Assembly: GCF_900184795.1 (NCBI RefSeq)
Contig: NZ_FXXN01000020.1
Location: 62,001 to 126,000, forward strand
DNA: 64,000 bases
Source of the DNA: Magnetospirillum sp. 15-1
Lineage (GTDB): Bacteria; Pseudomonadota; Alphaproteobacteria; Rhodospirillales; Magnetospirillaceae
Direction: 5' to 3'
The position numbers and the translations under genes were made by a program. The number at the start of each line of letters is the position of its first letter. The first letter of the stretch is position 1. Of this stretch, positions 46,656 through 54,760 are shown piece by piece. The notes beneath the pieces were generated by a model. That model was not told where the DNA came from, made no database searches, and saw only the letters and a program-made list of their open reading frames with translations.

Positions 46656-47405
46656 ATGAGAGTTCTGGTCGCGATCAAGCGGGTGATCGACTACAACGTG
46701 AAGATCCGCGTGAAGTCGGATGGTTCGGGGGTCGAGACCCAGAACGTGAAGTTCTCCATGAATCCGTTCGACGAGATCGCGGTTGAAGAAGCCGTACGCC
46801 TGAAGGAAGCCGGCAAGGCCACCGAGGTGGTGGCGGTGTCGGTCGGCCCAGCCGCCTGCTCGGAGACCCTGCGCACCGCTTTGGCCATGGGCGCCGACCG
46901 CGGCGTTCTGGTGCAGACCGACGACGAGGTCCAGCCCTTAGGCGTCGCCAAGGTGCTGAAGGCTCTGGTGGCCAAAGAGGCTCCCGGCCTGATCATCCTG
47001 GGCAAGCAGGCCATCGACGACGATTCCAACCAGACCGGTCAGATGCTGGCGGCCCTGCTGGGCTGTGCCCAGGGCACCTTCGCCAGCAAGGTTGAGGTGG
47101 GGCCTGACGCCATTGCGGTGACCCGCGAGGTGGACGGCGGCCTGGAGACGGTGAATCTCAAGCTGCCGGCGGTGGTGACCACCGATCTGCGCCTGAACGA
47201 GCCGCGCTACGCCAGCCTGCCCAACATCATGAAGGCCAAAAAGAAGCCCATCGACACTGTCAGCCCGGCCGATCTGGGCGTCGACGTGGCGCCCCGCCTC
47301 GTCACCTTGAAGGTGGAAGAGCCGCCCAAGCGCAAGGCCGGCATCAAGGTGGCCGATGTCGCCGCCCTGGTCGACAAGCTGAAGAACGAAGCGAAGGTGA
47401 TCTGA
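46656..47405 (+). CDS. etfB: Electron transfer flavoprotein beta subunit
   Basis: The 249-residue protein has the EtfB opening [20 protein letters not shown], the AMP-site segment [19 protein letters not shown] near residue 110 and [16 protein letters not shown] near residue 185. With EtfA it takes electrons from acyl-CoA dehydrogenases. AGGGAG precedes the ATG. Its codon use is strongly biased to C and G in third positions, like a well-expressed core gene, and differs from the looser use in the reductase genes. It is divergent from the reductase operon. Confidence 0.95.
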   Translation: MRVLVAIKRVIDYNVKIRVKSDGSGVETQNVKFSMNPFDEIAVEEAVRLKEAGKATEVVAVSVGPAACSETLRTALAMGADRGVLVQTDDEVQPLGVAKVLKALVAKEAPGLIILGKQAIDDDSNQTGQMLAALLGCAQGTFASKVEVGPDAIAVTREVDGGLETVNLKLPAVVTTDLRLNEPRYASLPNIMKAKKKPIDTVSPADLGVDVAPRLVTLKVEEPPKRKAGIKVADVAALVDKLKNEAKVI

Positions 47406-47407
47406 TC

Positions 47408-48346
47408 ATGACCGTTCTCGTCATTGCCGAGCACGAGGGCGGCGCCCTCAAGCCCGCCACGCTGAACACCGTCTCCGCCGCTTCGAAGATTGGCGGCGAC
47501 ATCCATGTGCTGGTGGCCGGTTCGGGCATCGCTGCCGTGGCCGAGGCCGCGTCCAAGGTGGCCGGCGTCGCCAAGGTGCTGTCTGCCGACGCGGCGCTCT
47601 ACGCCAACCATCTGGCCGAGCCCCTGGCCGCCCTGGTGGTCTCCCTGGCCGGCGGCTACAGCCACATCCTGGCGCCCGCCACCACCGGCGGCAAGAACGT
47701 CGCTCCCCGCGTCGCCGCCCTGCTGGATGTGGCCCAGGTCTCCGAGATCACCGGCGTGGTGTCGGCCGACACCTTCATCCGCCCGATCTATGCCGGCAAC
47801 GCCCTGGCCACCGTGCAGTCCAAGGACGCCACCAAGGTGATCACCGTGCGCGGCACCGGCTTCGAGGCCGCCAAGGCTGAAGGCGGTTCTGCCACCGTCG
47901 AAGCCGTGGCCGCCGCCGCCGACCCGGCCCTGTCGTCCTACGTGGGCAGCCAGCTCAGCAAGTCCGAGCGTCCCGAGCTGACCTCGGCCCGCATCATCAT
48001 CTCGGGCGGACGCGGCATGCAGTCGGGCGACAACTTCCACCTGCTGGAAGCCGTGGCCGACAAGCTGGGCGCCGCCGTGGGAGCGTCCCGCGCCGCCGTC
48101 GACGCCGGCTTCGTGCCCAACGACTTCCAGGTCGGCCAGACCGGCAAGATCGTGGCGCCGGACCTCTACATCGCCGTCGGCATCTCGGGCGCCATCCAGC
48201 ACCTGGCCGGCATGAAGGATTCCAAGGTCATCGTCGCCATCAACAAGGACGAAGAGGCCCCCATCTTCCAGGTCGCCGATTACGGCCTGGTCGCCGACCT
48301 GTTCAAGGTGTTGCCCGAACTCACCGCGGCCCTCCAGTCTCCCTGA
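47408..48346 (+). CDS. etfA: Electron transfer flavoprotein alpha subunit
   Basis: The 312-residue FAD-binding subunit has [19 protein letters not shown] at the start. The C-terminal FAD motif is [12 protein letters not shown], followed by [37 protein letters not shown] from about residue 200. It begins 3 bp after etfB. This may be the general Etf of the cell or a set dedicated to the acyl-CoA dehydrogenases here. A quinone oxidoreductase partner is not in the window. Confidence 0.95.
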   Translation: MTVLVIAEHEGGALKPATLNTVSAASKIGGDIHVLVAGSGIAAVAEAASKVAGVAKVLSADAALYANHLAEPLAALVVSLAGGYSHILAPATTGGKNVAPRVAALLDVAQVSEITGVVSADTFIRPIYAGNALATVQSKDATKVITVRGTGFEAAKAEGGSATVEAVAAAADPALSSYVGSQLSKSERPELTSARIIISGGRGMQSGDNFHLLEAVADKLGAAVGASRAAVDAGFVPNDFQVGQTGKIVAPDLYIAVGISGAIQHLAGMKDSKVIVAINKDEEAPIFQVADYGLVADLFKVLPELTAALQSP

Positions 48347-48358
48347 GGCCGCAGCCTG

Positions 48359-48396
48359 GCGGGGGCGGGCCGAGTATGGCCCTCCCCCGCTTTTTT
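48359..48396 (+). terminator. Intrinsic terminator after etfA
   Basis: GCGGGGGCGGGCC (48359-48371) pairs with GGCCCTCCCCCGC (48378-48390) with one mismatch around a 6-nt loop, and six T residues follow directly. It lies 13 bp after the etfA stop and ends that transcript before the convergent HMG-CoA lyase gene. Confidence 0.85.
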
Positions 48397-48416
48397 CATT
48401 CCTGCAGCGGAAGTAT

Positions 48417-49319
48417 CTATCTGCCCCCCGCCAGCACCATAGCCACCTTCGAACCTGTCGGGCGCCCCAGCACACCGCAGATAAAGGCCCCTGCGTCTAT
48501 CAAACGGTCCAAATTCACGCCCGTTTCAACGTCCAGGCCATTCAGCATGTACAGTACGTCCTCGGAGGCCACGTTGCCCGATGCCCCTTTGGCGTAAGGA
48601 CACCCTCCCAAACCGGAGATCGAACAATCCACGACCGCAATGCCAAGATCCAATGCGGCGAGAATATTGGCCAATGCCTGTCCATAAGTATCGTGAAAGT
48701 GAACCGCCAGCTTATCGACAGGGACGTGTACAGCGACCGTCCGCAGCATTTCCAGCGTCCCGCCGGGGGTACCAACACCTATGGTGTCACCCAGGGAGAT
48801 TTCGTAGCAGCCGAAATCCGCCAAGCGAGCCGCGACATCGGCGACGATCCCGGCTGAAACTGTTCCCTCGTAGGGGCATCCCAGGACGCAGGATACATAG
48901 CCGCGCACCCGAAGGCCTTTCTTGCGAGCGTCCGCCACCACCGGAGCCAATCGGTCCAGACTTTCTCCAATGGAACAGTTGATGTTTTTGCGGGAAAAGC
49001 TCTCCGACGCGGCGGCAAAGACGGCGATCTCGTTGACGCGGGCCGCCACCGCCGCCTCCAATCCCTGAAGATTGGGCACCAGGACGGGATATGAAACGCC
49101 CGGCTTACGGACGATAAGATCCATCACTGCAGCGGTATCGGCCATCTGCGGGACCCATTTGGGGCTGACGAAGCTACCCGCTTCGATGACGGCCATCCCA
49201 GCCTCACCCAAACGGTTGATTAACTCCGCCTTGACCGCCGGCAATACCGGCCTTCGTTCATTCTGTAGCCCATCACGAGGGCCGACTTCCACCAGTTTGA
49301 CGTGTTTGGGAACTCTCAT
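48417..49319 (-). CDS. mvaB: Hydroxymethylglutaryl-CoA lyase
   Basis: The 300-residue TIM-barrel protein has [12 protein letters not shown] near residue 10, metal ligands in HFHDTYGQ near residue 205 and the signature [14 protein letters not shown] near residue 240, with the catalytic cysteine. It cleaves HMG-CoA to acetyl-CoA and acetoacetate. It is alone on its strand and divergent from the paa-like operon that encodes 3-methylglutaconyl-CoA hydratase, and both promoters carry the same operator. That makes it part of the aromatic pathway rather than only leucine breakdown. The start is the ATG at 49319; a GTG 4 codons earlier is open. Confidence 0.93.
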   Translation of the reverse strand: MRVPKHVKLVEVGPRDGLQNERRPVLPAVKAELINRLGEAGMAVIEAGSFVSPKWVPQMADTAAVMDLIVRKPGVSYPVLVPNLQGLEAAVAARVNEIAVFAAASESFSRKNINCSIGESLDRLAPVVADARKKGLRVRGYVSCVLGCPYEGTVSAGIVADVAARLADFGCYEISLGDTIGVGTPGGTLEMLRTVAVHVPVDKLAVHFHDTYGQALANILAALDLGIAVVDCSISGLGGCPYAKGASGNVASEDVLYMLNGLDVETGVNLDRLIDAGAFICGVLGRPTGSKVAMVLAGGR

Positions 49320-49491
49320 GGGTAAATCCACTTCGGCTCAATGGGGCTCTTGTCGCGACGTCACTCACCTCGCGATTCTCGGCGAGCAAGAGGCGCCAGG
49401 TGATCTCGGGGAACGAGTAAGAGGCCACCATAGCGGAGCCCCGATCCCGGCAACGGAAAGCACTCACCAATCGAGACATGAGTTATAAAAA

Positions 49492-49543
49492 TGACTAGTC
49501 AGTCTCATTATCAGACCATACATTCTGTGAACCGCCTCGTCAA
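49492..49543 (-). promoter_or_regulatory. Promoter and TetR-type operator of the HMG-CoA lyase gene
   Basis: On the minus strand TTGACG (49543-49538) and TATGGT (49520-49515) are 17 bp apart. The palindrome TGACTAGTCAGTCT lies at 49492-49505, with a perfect core TGACTAGTCA. The leader to the ATG at 49319 is about 170 bp. Confidence 0.58.
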
Positions 49544-49591
49544 CAAAGTGGCTGCCATGGTGGCAAACGCTGAGGCGCACGGAGTTGAATA

Positions 49592-49639
49592 TTGACACTC
49601 CCTCCAATGACAGCTACCAATAAATTGACCGATTGGTCA
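49592..49639 (+). promoter_or_regulatory. Promoter and TetR-type operator of the beta-oxidation operon
   Basis: TTGACA (49592-49597) and TACCAA (49615-49620) are 17 bp apart. The near-perfect palindrome TGACCGATTGGTCA follows at 49626-49639, about 70 bp before the first start codon. Confidence 0.58.
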
Positions 49640-49710
49640 TCTTGACGGCGCCACAAATCTCCAGCTGATGCCGTTCATGATCAATTCGAACCTGTGACAA
49701 GGAGGCACTG

Positions 49711-50481
49711 GTGGCGGAAGTCCTTTTGAGCCATCCCTTGGACCGCGTGGCGCTCCTGCGCATCAACCGGCCCGAGGCGAAAAACGCACTCAATGCGGAG
49801 GTCCGCCGCCAGTTGGCCGAGCACATGATCACCCTGGGCGCCGACGCTTCGGTTCGCGTCATAGTGATTACTGGAAACCATGAGGCTTTCGCCGCCGGAG
49901 CCGATATCAAGGATATGGCGGCAGTCGGCGCCATCGAGCTGATGCAGCGCAACAACCACCTCCTGTGGCGAACCATCGCCCAATGTCCAAAGCCGGTAAT
50001 TGCTGCGGTCCAGGGCTACGCCTGGGGCGGCGGCTGCGAGTTGGCTATGCACGCCGACATCATCGTAGCGGGCGAGAATGCCAGCTTCTCCCAGCCCGAG
50101 GTCAAGGTCGGCATCATGCCCGGTGCCGGAGGTACCCAGCGCCTCGTGCGCGCCGTGGGCAAATACCGGGCCATGTTCCTGGCCATGACCGGCCAAGCCT
50201 TCAGTGGTGCCGAGGCTGGGCAGATGGGCCTTGCCAGTCTGGTGATCCCCGATGCCGAAGTCCTGGACAAGGCGCTCGATATTGCCAAGACCATCTCACG
50301 AATGCCGCCGCTCGCCATCGCCCAGATCAAGGAGGTGCTGCTGGCCGGGCAGGACGCCTCTCTGGATACCGCCCTGATGCTGGAGCGCAAGGCTTTCCAG
50401 CTTCTATTTGCCAGTTGGGACCAGAAAGAGGGCATGGCCGCCTTCCTGGAAAAGCGTAAACCAGCCTATGAGGGGGTTTAA
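49711..50481 (+). CDS. Enoyl-CoA hydratase, PaaF-like
   Basis: The 256-residue crotonase has FAAGADIKDMAAV near residue 65 and GYAWGGGCELAMHADI near residue 105. Both catalytic glutamates are present, in GGGCEL and the PEVKVGIMPGAGGTQRL segment near residue 130, so it should be a true hydratase. It begins with GTG 5 nt after AAGGAGG. It opens a four-gene operon (hydratase, 3-hydroxyacyl-CoA dehydrogenase, thiolase, methylglutaconyl-CoA hydratase) that looks like a dicarboxylyl-CoA beta-oxidation set. Confidence 0.9.
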   Translation: MAEVLLSHPLDRVALLRINRPEAKNALNAEVRRQLAEHMITLGADASVRVIVITGNHEAFAAGADIKDMAAVGAIELMQRNNHLLWRTIAQCPKPVIAAVQGYAWGGGCELAMHADIIVAGENASFSQPEVKVGIMPGAGGTQRLVRAVGKYRAMFLAMTGQAFSGAEAGQMGLASLVIPDAEVLDKALDIAKTISRMPPLAIAQIKEVLLAGQDASLDTALMLERKAFQLLFASWDQKEGMAAFLEKRKPAYEGV

Positions 50482-50484
50482 AGC

Positions 50485-52005
50485 ATGAGCCTGGATGCAG
50501 CACGCCCCGACCTCGTCATGGGGGTTGTCGGTACAGGTGCCATGGGACGCGGCATCGCCCAGATCGCTGCGATCGCCGGCTGCGCCGTCATCTTGATGGA
50601 TGCTCGGGATGGAGCTGCCGCCGAAGCAAGAATTTTCATAACGAAAATGCTGAATAAACTGGCCGAGAGAGGAACACTGAGCACTTCGGCTACCGAAGCT
50701 GCCCTTGATCGCCTCGTCATCGCCGAAACTATCGCCGACCTCACCCCCTGCCATGTGGTGGTGGAGGCCGTCGCCGAAGACATCACGGTCAAACAGACCC
50801 TGATGAAGGATCTGGAGACGGTGGTTTCGGCCGGCTGCCTGATCGCCACCAATACCTCGTCGCTGTCGGTGACCTCCATCGCCGCCGCCTGCCGGCATCC
50901 TGAGCGGGTGGGCGGGTTTCATTTCTTCAATCCCGTTCCACTGATGAAGGTGGTGGAGGTCATCGATGGCGTCATGACGGCGCCCTGGGTGGTCGAGGCG
51001 CTGACCAATCTGGCCCTGCGTATGGGGCATGCCCCGGTGAAGGCCAAGGACACGCCGGGCTTCATCGTCAACCACGCCGGCCGCGGCTACGGCACCGAGG
51101 CGCTGAAACTGGTGGGCGAGGGGGTCGCTGATTTCGCCACCGCCGACCGTATCTTGAAAGGCGCCGCCGGCTTCCGCATGGGGCCGTTCGAACTGCTCGA
51201 CCTCACCGGTCTGGATGTCTCCCATCCGGTGATGGAAAGCATCTACGACCAGTATTACCAGGAGCCGCGCTTCCGCCCGTCCCCCATTGGCCGCCAGCGT
51301 GTCACCGCCGGACTGCTGGGGCGCAAGACCGGGCGTGGCTTCTATGCCTACAAGGACGACAAGGCCGTGGTCCCACCGGCGCCGGTGGTCCCCGCCGCCT
51401 GGACCGGCCCGGTATGGGTGGCGCCGGGCGAAGGCTCTCTGACCGTCACCGCCTTGGTGACCAAGCTGGACGCCATACTGGAGAGGGGCGAGAAGCCGAC
51501 CAAAGCCGCCCTCATCCTTGTCCCTGTGCAGGGCGAGGACTGTACGACCGCCTGCGTCCGCCTCGGCCTCGACGCTACCCGCACGATCGCCATCGATCCG
51601 CTGTTCGGGCTGGACAGCCACCGCACCCTGATGACCAATCCGGTGACGGCGGCGGAAATCCGCGACGGCGCCCACGGCCTGCTGGCCGGCGACGAGATCG
51701 CCGTCTCGGTGATCCATGACAGCCCCGGCCTAGTGGCGCAAAGGGTGGTGGCGACCATCGTCAATATCGGCTGCGACATCGCCCAGCAGCGCATCGCCAC
51801 ACCCGAGGACATCGACAAGGCGGTGACGCTCGGCCTCGGCTATCCCGCCGGGCCGTTGTCCTGGGGCGACCGTATCGGCCCGGCCAAGGTGGTCGCCATT
51901 CTCGACACCATGCTGGCCATCACCGGCGACCCCCGTTACCGCGCCTCGCTCTGGCTGCGCCGCCGCGCCGCCCTCGGCGTCTCTCTCCTGACTTCGGAGT
52001 CCTGA
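50485..52005 (+). CDS. 3-hydroxyacyl-CoA dehydrogenase, PaaH-like
   Basis: The 506-residue protein has the NAD loop GVVGTGAMGRGIAQ near residue 13, FHFFNPVPLMKVVEVI near residue 145 and two C-terminal 3HCDH regions (KDTPGFIVNHAGRGY and GYPAGPLSWGDRIG). This is the length and layout of PaaH/PaaC, which oxidizes 3-hydroxyadipyl-CoA. Here the substrate is probably a 3-hydroxy dicarboxylyl-CoA from the opened ring. It follows the hydratase gene by 3 bp. Confidence 0.92.
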   Translation: MSLDAARPDLVMGVVGTGAMGRGIAQIAAIAGCAVILMDARDGAAAEARIFITKMLNKLAERGTLSTSATEAALDRLVIAETIADLTPCHVVVEAVAEDITVKQTLMKDLETVVSAGCLIATNTSSLSVTSIAAACRHPERVGGFHFFNPVPLMKVVEVIDGVMTAPWVVEALTNLALRMGHAPVKAKDTPGFIVNHAGRGYGTEALKLVGEGVADFATADRILKGAAGFRMGPFELLDLTGLDVSHPVMESIYDQYYQEPRFRPSPIGRQRVTAGLLGRKTGRGFYAYKDDKAVVPPAPVVPAAWTGPVWVAPGEGSLTVTALVTKLDAILERGEKPTKAALILVPVQGEDCTTACVRLGLDATRTIAIDPLFGLDSHRTLMTNPVTAAEIRDGAHGLLAGDEIAVSVIHDSPGLVAQRVVATIVNIGCDIAQQRIATPEDIDKAVTLGLGYPAGPLSWGDRIGPAKVVAILDTMLAITGDPRYRASLWLRRRAALGVSLLTSES

Positions 52006-52008
52006 TCC

Positions 52009-53205
52009 ATGCTCGACGCCTATCTCTATGACGGCCTGCGTTCCCCCATCGGACGCCATGCCGGCGGCCTGGCCCCGGTGCGTCCCGACGATCTCGCCGC
52101 CGAGGTGATCCGCGCCCTGGTGGCCCGCTCTTCCTTCCAGCCAGTGGATATCGAGGACGTCATCCTCGGCTGCACCAATCAGGCGGGCGAAGATTGCCGC
52201 AACGTGGCGCGTCACGCCGCCCTGCTGGCCGGGCTCCCCGTCGAGGTGGCGGGGCAGACCGTCAACCGCCTGTGCGCCTCGGGTCTGGCCGCTGTCTTGG
52301 ACGCGGCGCGCTCGGTCACCTGCGGCGAGGGCGATCTGTTCATCGCCGGCGGTGTCGAGAGCATGAGCCGTGCCCCTTTCGCACTGTCCAAGGCAGAAAG
52401 CGCATATTCCCGCGACGCCAGGATATTCGACACCACCATCGGGGCACGCTTTCCAAACCCCAAGGTGGTCAAGGGCTTCGGCAATCATTCCATGCCCGAG
52501 ACCGCCGACAACATTGCCCACGATCTGGGGCTGTCGCGGGACGCCTCCGACGCCTTCGCCGCCGCCTCCCAGGCCAAGTACGCCCGGGCCAAAGCAGATG
52601 GGTTCTACGAGGGTGAGATTCATCCCATCACCATAGCGGGTCGCAAGGGCGACACCGTGGTGAGCGAGGACGAGCACCCACGTCCCCAGACTGATCTGGC
52701 CGCGCTGACCAAGCTGAAGCCGCTGTTCGAGGGGGGCGTGGTTACCGCCGGCAACGCCTCGGGCATCAATGACGGCGCGGCGGCCCTGTTCATCGGCTCA
52801 CGCGCGGCGGGCGAGAAGGCCGGCGTCGCGCCCATCGCCCGCATCGTCGCCGGCGCGGCGGCGGGCGTGGCGCCGCGTGTCATGGGCCTGGGGCCGGTGC
52901 CAGCCTCCAGAAAAGCCCTGGAGCGCGCCGGCCTGACCCTCCAGGACATGGATGTGATCGAGATCAACGAAGCCTTCGCCGTGCAGGTATTGGGCTGTGT
53001 CACCCAGCTGGGGATCGCCCCGGATGATTCACGCCTCAATCCCAATGGGGGGGCAATCGCACTTGGCCACCCACTGGGATGTTCCGGGGCACGGCTTGTC
53101 CTTACCGCCGCACGGCAGCTACAGCGCACCGGAGGACGGCACGCTCTGGTGTCCTTGTGCATCGGCGTCGGCCAGGGGCTCACCGCCATCATCGAGAGGG
53201 TCTAG
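52009..53205 (+). CDS. Thiolase, beta-ketoadipyl-CoA thiolase-like (PaaJ/PcaF type)
   Basis: The 398-residue thiolase has the nucleophilic Cys in NRLCASGLAAV near residue 89, His in GGAIALGHPLGCSG near residue 353 and Cys in SLCIGVGQG near residue 385. The extended middle loop (MSRAPFALSKAESAYSRDA) is typical of PcaF/PaaJ. It cleaves a 3-oxo dicarboxylyl-CoA. The operon thus has a second complete cycle besides FadB-thiolase at 32.7-36.1 kb, perhaps divided between methyl-branched and plain substrates. Confidence 0.92.
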   Translation: MLDAYLYDGLRSPIGRHAGGLAPVRPDDLAAEVIRALVARSSFQPVDIEDVILGCTNQAGEDCRNVARHAALLAGLPVEVAGQTVNRLCASGLAAVLDAARSVTCGEGDLFIAGGVESMSRAPFALSKAESAYSRDARIFDTTIGARFPNPKVVKGFGNHSMPETADNIAHDLGLSRDASDAFAAASQAKYARAKADGFYEGEIHPITIAGRKGDTVVSEDEHPRPQTDLAALTKLKPLFEGGVVTAGNASGINDGAAALFIGSRAAGEKAGVAPIARIVAGAAAGVAPRVMGLGPVPASRKALERAGLTLQDMDVIEINEAFAVQVLGCVTQLGIAPDDSRLNPNGGAIALGHPLGCSGARLVLTAARQLQRTGGRHALVSLCIGVGQGLTAIIERV

Positions 53206-53210
53206 GAATC

Positions 53211-54026
53211 GTGAGCGCAATCCTGACCGAAATCCGCGACCATGTCCGTTTCATCACCCTCAACCGCCCGGAACGTCACAACGCCTTCGACGACGCCGTG
53301 ATCCAGGAACTGACGGCCGCGTTCGAGACGGCGGCGACTGAACCGAATTTGCGCGCCGTGGTTCTCGACTCCCTGGGGCGCAGCTTTTCGGCCGGCGCCG
53401 ACATCAATTGGATGAGGCGGATGGCCGATTACGACCGTGATCGCAATCTGAGCGATGCCCGTACCTTGGCCAGACTGATGCAAGCGATCGACACATGTCC
53501 GCGCCCGGTCGTCGGTGTCGTACAGGGCGCGGCCTATGGCGGCGGTGTCGGGCTGGCGGCTTGCTGCGATCTGGTTGTCGCCGCCAAGGAATCCGTATTT
53601 TGCCTGTCAGAAGTCAAGATCGGCATTATCCCCGCCGTCATCTCGCCCTACGTGATGCGCTCCATCGGCGTCCCCGCCGCCCGGCGATATTTCCTGACCG
53701 CCGAGGTGATCCCCGCCGTCACGGCCAAAGAGATCGGACTGGTGCATGAGGTTGTTCCGGCCGAAGACTTGGTAACGACACGAGACCGCTGGCTATCGGC
53801 GCTCAAGGCCAACAGCCCGCATGCGGTAACCGCCGCCAAGGGGCTGGTCGCCCGCCTCGCCCCCATCGATGCCGCCATGATCGAGTGGACCGCCGAGCGG
53901 ATCGCCGATTTGCGGGCCTCGGAACAGGGACAGGAGGGGCTGAAAGCGTTCCTCGATCGGCGCAAGCCATCCTGGAATCAGACGCCGGTGAAGTCGGGCG
54001 GACGCTTGGCGATGAAAGCCCCGTAG
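53211..54026 (+). CDS. 3-methylglutaconyl-CoA hydratase (AtuE/LiuC type)
   Basis: The 271-residue crotonase carries the family-specific run GRSFSAGADINWMRRMADY near residue 60, GAAYGGGVGLAACCDLVVA near residue 105 and SEVKIGIIPAVISPYV near residue 130, which I recognise from LiuC/AtuE/GnyH. It hydrates 3-methylglutaconyl-CoA to HMG-CoA. It sits in the dicarboxylyl-CoA operon across from HMG-CoA lyase. Leucine-degradation genes that usually accompany it (methylcrotonyl-CoA carboxylase, isovaleryl-CoA dehydrogenase) are absent. It starts with GTG at 53211 and its end overlaps the convergent crotonase gene by 49 bp. Confidence 0.85.
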   Translation: MSAILTEIRDHVRFITLNRPERHNAFDDAVIQELTAAFETAATEPNLRAVVLDSLGRSFSAGADINWMRRMADYDRDRNLSDARTLARLMQAIDTCPRPVVGVVQGAAYGGGVGLAACCDLVVAAKESVFCLSEVKIGIIPAVISPYVMRSIGVPAARRYFLTAEVIPAVTAKEIGLVHEVVPAEDLVTTRDRWLSALKANSPHAVTAAKGLVARLAPIDAAMIEWTAERIADLRASEQGQEGLKAFLDRRKPSWNQTPVKSGGRLAMKAP

Positions 54027-54757
54027 CCCTCGGCAAACTCGGCGCTCCGCAAGCAAACGGCCTGATCATTCTCTTCGCGCTCCAACTCCTCCTCCAACGA
54101 GCCTGAAGGCTTCTTCAGCCGCGCCGTCATGCGCGCCATGGCCTCACGCGGCAGCAAGGCCAACGCAGCCGCCTGCGCCACCGCCGTCCCCATGACATCG
54201 GAATCGGCCGCCAGTGTGTCTGCCAATTGAAGCCTTAGGGCCTCAGGGCCGGTCACCGGCGTTCCCGACGTCAGCAATCGGAACGCTGCCGAGAGTCCCA
54301 CTCGCCGGGGCAGGGTCAGCAGTTGCCCCCAATCAGGGGTGAGCCCCAGCCCCAGGAACGGAAAGAGGATGGTGGTACCCTCGCCGACAATGATGCGATC
54401 CCCCAGCAGGGCCAAGCCGATCGCTCCGCCCGCTCCGATCCCCTCGATGGCGCTGACGACGGGAATCCGCGCATTGGCGACCAGCCGGCACAGCGCATGG
54501 ATATGCCGCATGCGTTCCCTGGCCTGCTCCTCGTCCAGATCCAGCATACTCGGCAGGTCTCCGCCGGCGGAAAACACGCCGCCGACACCGCCGAACACCA
54601 CCGCACGGATGGTCGCATCGTCCAGTACCTTGGTCAGTTCTTCCATTAACCCGGTCCGGACCGCATGATCGATGGCGTTGCGCTTGGCCGGACGATTGAT
54701 CAGCAATCTCGCGACATGGGGAGCCGGCCGATCGACCAGGACGACGGACTCAGCCAT
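53978..54757 (-). CDS. Enoyl-CoA hydratase/isomerase family protein
   Basis: The 259-residue crotonase-fold protein has FSAGGDLPSMLDL near residue 65 and EGIGAGGAIGLALLGD near residue 105. The second catalytic region reads FPFLGLGLTPDWGQLLTLP, with Asp in place of the hydratase Glu, as in isomerases or hydrolases. It is the last gene of the second Rieske operon (61762 down to 53978). With another such protein at 59128-59958 it may act on a CoA ester made from the dioxygenase product. The substrate is unknown. Confidence 0.83.
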   Translation of the reverse strand: MAESVVLVDRPAPHVARLLINRPAKRNAIDHAVRTGLMEELTKVLDDATIRAVVFGGVGGVFSAGGDLPSMLDLDEEQARERMRHIHALCRLVANARIPVVSAIEGIGAGGAIGLALLGDRIIVGEGTTILFPFLGLGLTPDWGQLLTLPRRVGLSAAFRLLTSGTPVTGPEALRLQLADTLAADSDVMGTAVAQAAALALLPREAMARMTARLKKPSGSLEEELEREENDQAVCLRSAEFAEGYGAFIAKRPPDFTGV

Positions 54758-54760
54758 GGC

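Noticed and set aside
47207-48475. A 422-codon minus-strand frame rich in Gly, His and Asp
   Set aside because: It is antisense to EtfA and runs across the terminator. Its repetitive composition reflects the biased codons of the real gene.
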